Below are positions 13,725 to 13,842 of a DNA stretch of 13,842 nucleotides, in pieces. The notes under the pieces were generated by a model, which was not told the origin of the DNA, ran no database searches, and was given only the letters and a program-made list of their open reading frames with translations. The stretch lies in assembly GCA_934133015.1 (NCBI GenBank), contig CAKPAQ010000011.1:1-13842 (forward strand), read 5' to 3'. The translations under genes were made by a program, and so were the position numbers. Within the stretch, counting starts at the first letter, position 1. Each line of letters starts with the position of its first letter. This stretch comes from an uncultured Bacilli bacterium (GTDB taxonomy: Bacteria > Bacillota_I > Bacilli_A > RF39 > UBA660).

Positions 13725-13842
13725 ATGATTCTTAAATTTATTAGTTTCTATAAAATAATAGATTTTATCGTTGACTCAATTTTAAAGTTATATAAAATTC
13801 TTTTAAAAATTTCATATATATTAAATTCTGATATTAGAAGAG
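13725..13842 (+). CDS. Unknown protein, N-terminal 39 residues only (runs off the window)
   Basis: The reading frame is open from the ATG at 13725 to the window edge. The visible part is hydrophobic and basic (FISFYKIIDFIVDSILKLY), with an amphipathic or membrane-associated look, but there is too little to assign a family. An extended -10 box, a doubled ribosome site and a terminator before it support a real gene start. Confidence 0.5.
   Translation, partial: MILKFISFYKIIDFIVDSILKLYKILLKISYILNSDIRR

Noticed and set aside
1..13842. CRISPR array, tRNA, rRNA or insertion-sequence ends
   Set aside because: No regularly spaced repeats, no cloverleaf-like segment with a CCA-type end and no transposase or terminal inverted repeats were seen on reading both strands; a tRNA scan could confirm.

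Overview
The window is strongly AT-rich bacterial DNA, densely packed with short proteins rich in Lys, Asn and Ile, strong purine-rich Shine-Dalgarno sites and stop codons that are almost all TAA or TAG. It carries a CwlD-type amidase and a SpoIID-domain protein, both of the Gram-positive sporulation/cell-wall toolkit. Every Trp codon checked is TGG and genes run full length with TGA read as stop, so the standard bacterial code fits. The best guess is an uncultured gut-type member of Bacillota (Bacilli, near the Erysipelotrichia or RF39-like lineages). This placement is inference, because no rRNA is present.

Layout. Positions 2-1717 hold the 3' part of a Zn/Cd/Pb-type P1B ATPase, followed by an Est30-like alpha/beta hydrolase (1794-2522). 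Positions 2523-6400 look accessory: a queuosine-salvage Qng1 (DUF2419) gene; a decayed spacer with a 68-base copy of part of the hydrolase gene; a small cytidine/blasticidin-S-type deaminase on the minus strand; and, divergent from it, a two-gene operon pairing a CYTH triphosphate enzyme with a reduced fold-III PLP decarboxylase. Positions 6379-8207 hold a cell-wall pair, cwlD and a spoIID-like gene, converging tail-to-tail with overlapping ends. Next come an orphan 138-aa protein and a zinc-dependent phospholipase C-type protein, which share a bidirectional terminator. Positions 9822-11928 hold an Abi_2 HEPN RNase translationally coupled to a membrane-anchored HtrA protease. Then follow a TtcA-family tRNA thiolase, a truncated second amidase, a small unknown gene and the start of another gene at the right edge.

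How parts may work together. CwlD-type amidases strip peptides from glycan strands and SpoIID domains cut peptide-free glycans, so the convergent pair could act in sequence on peptidoglycan. Qng1 (queuine release) and TtcA (2-thiocytidine) both bear on tRNA modification but are far apart. The CYTH plus decarboxylase operon and the HEPN plus HtrA operon are the best candidates for undescribed two-component systems; neither function can be assigned from sequence alone.

Regulation. Most genes have an extended -10 box (TGnTATAAT or a close variant) 18-40 bases before the start codon, a weak or absent -35 and a short leader. Rho-independent hairpins follow the decarboxylase, the orphan/phospholipase pair, ttcA and the 110-aa gene, with a weaker one after the hydrolase.
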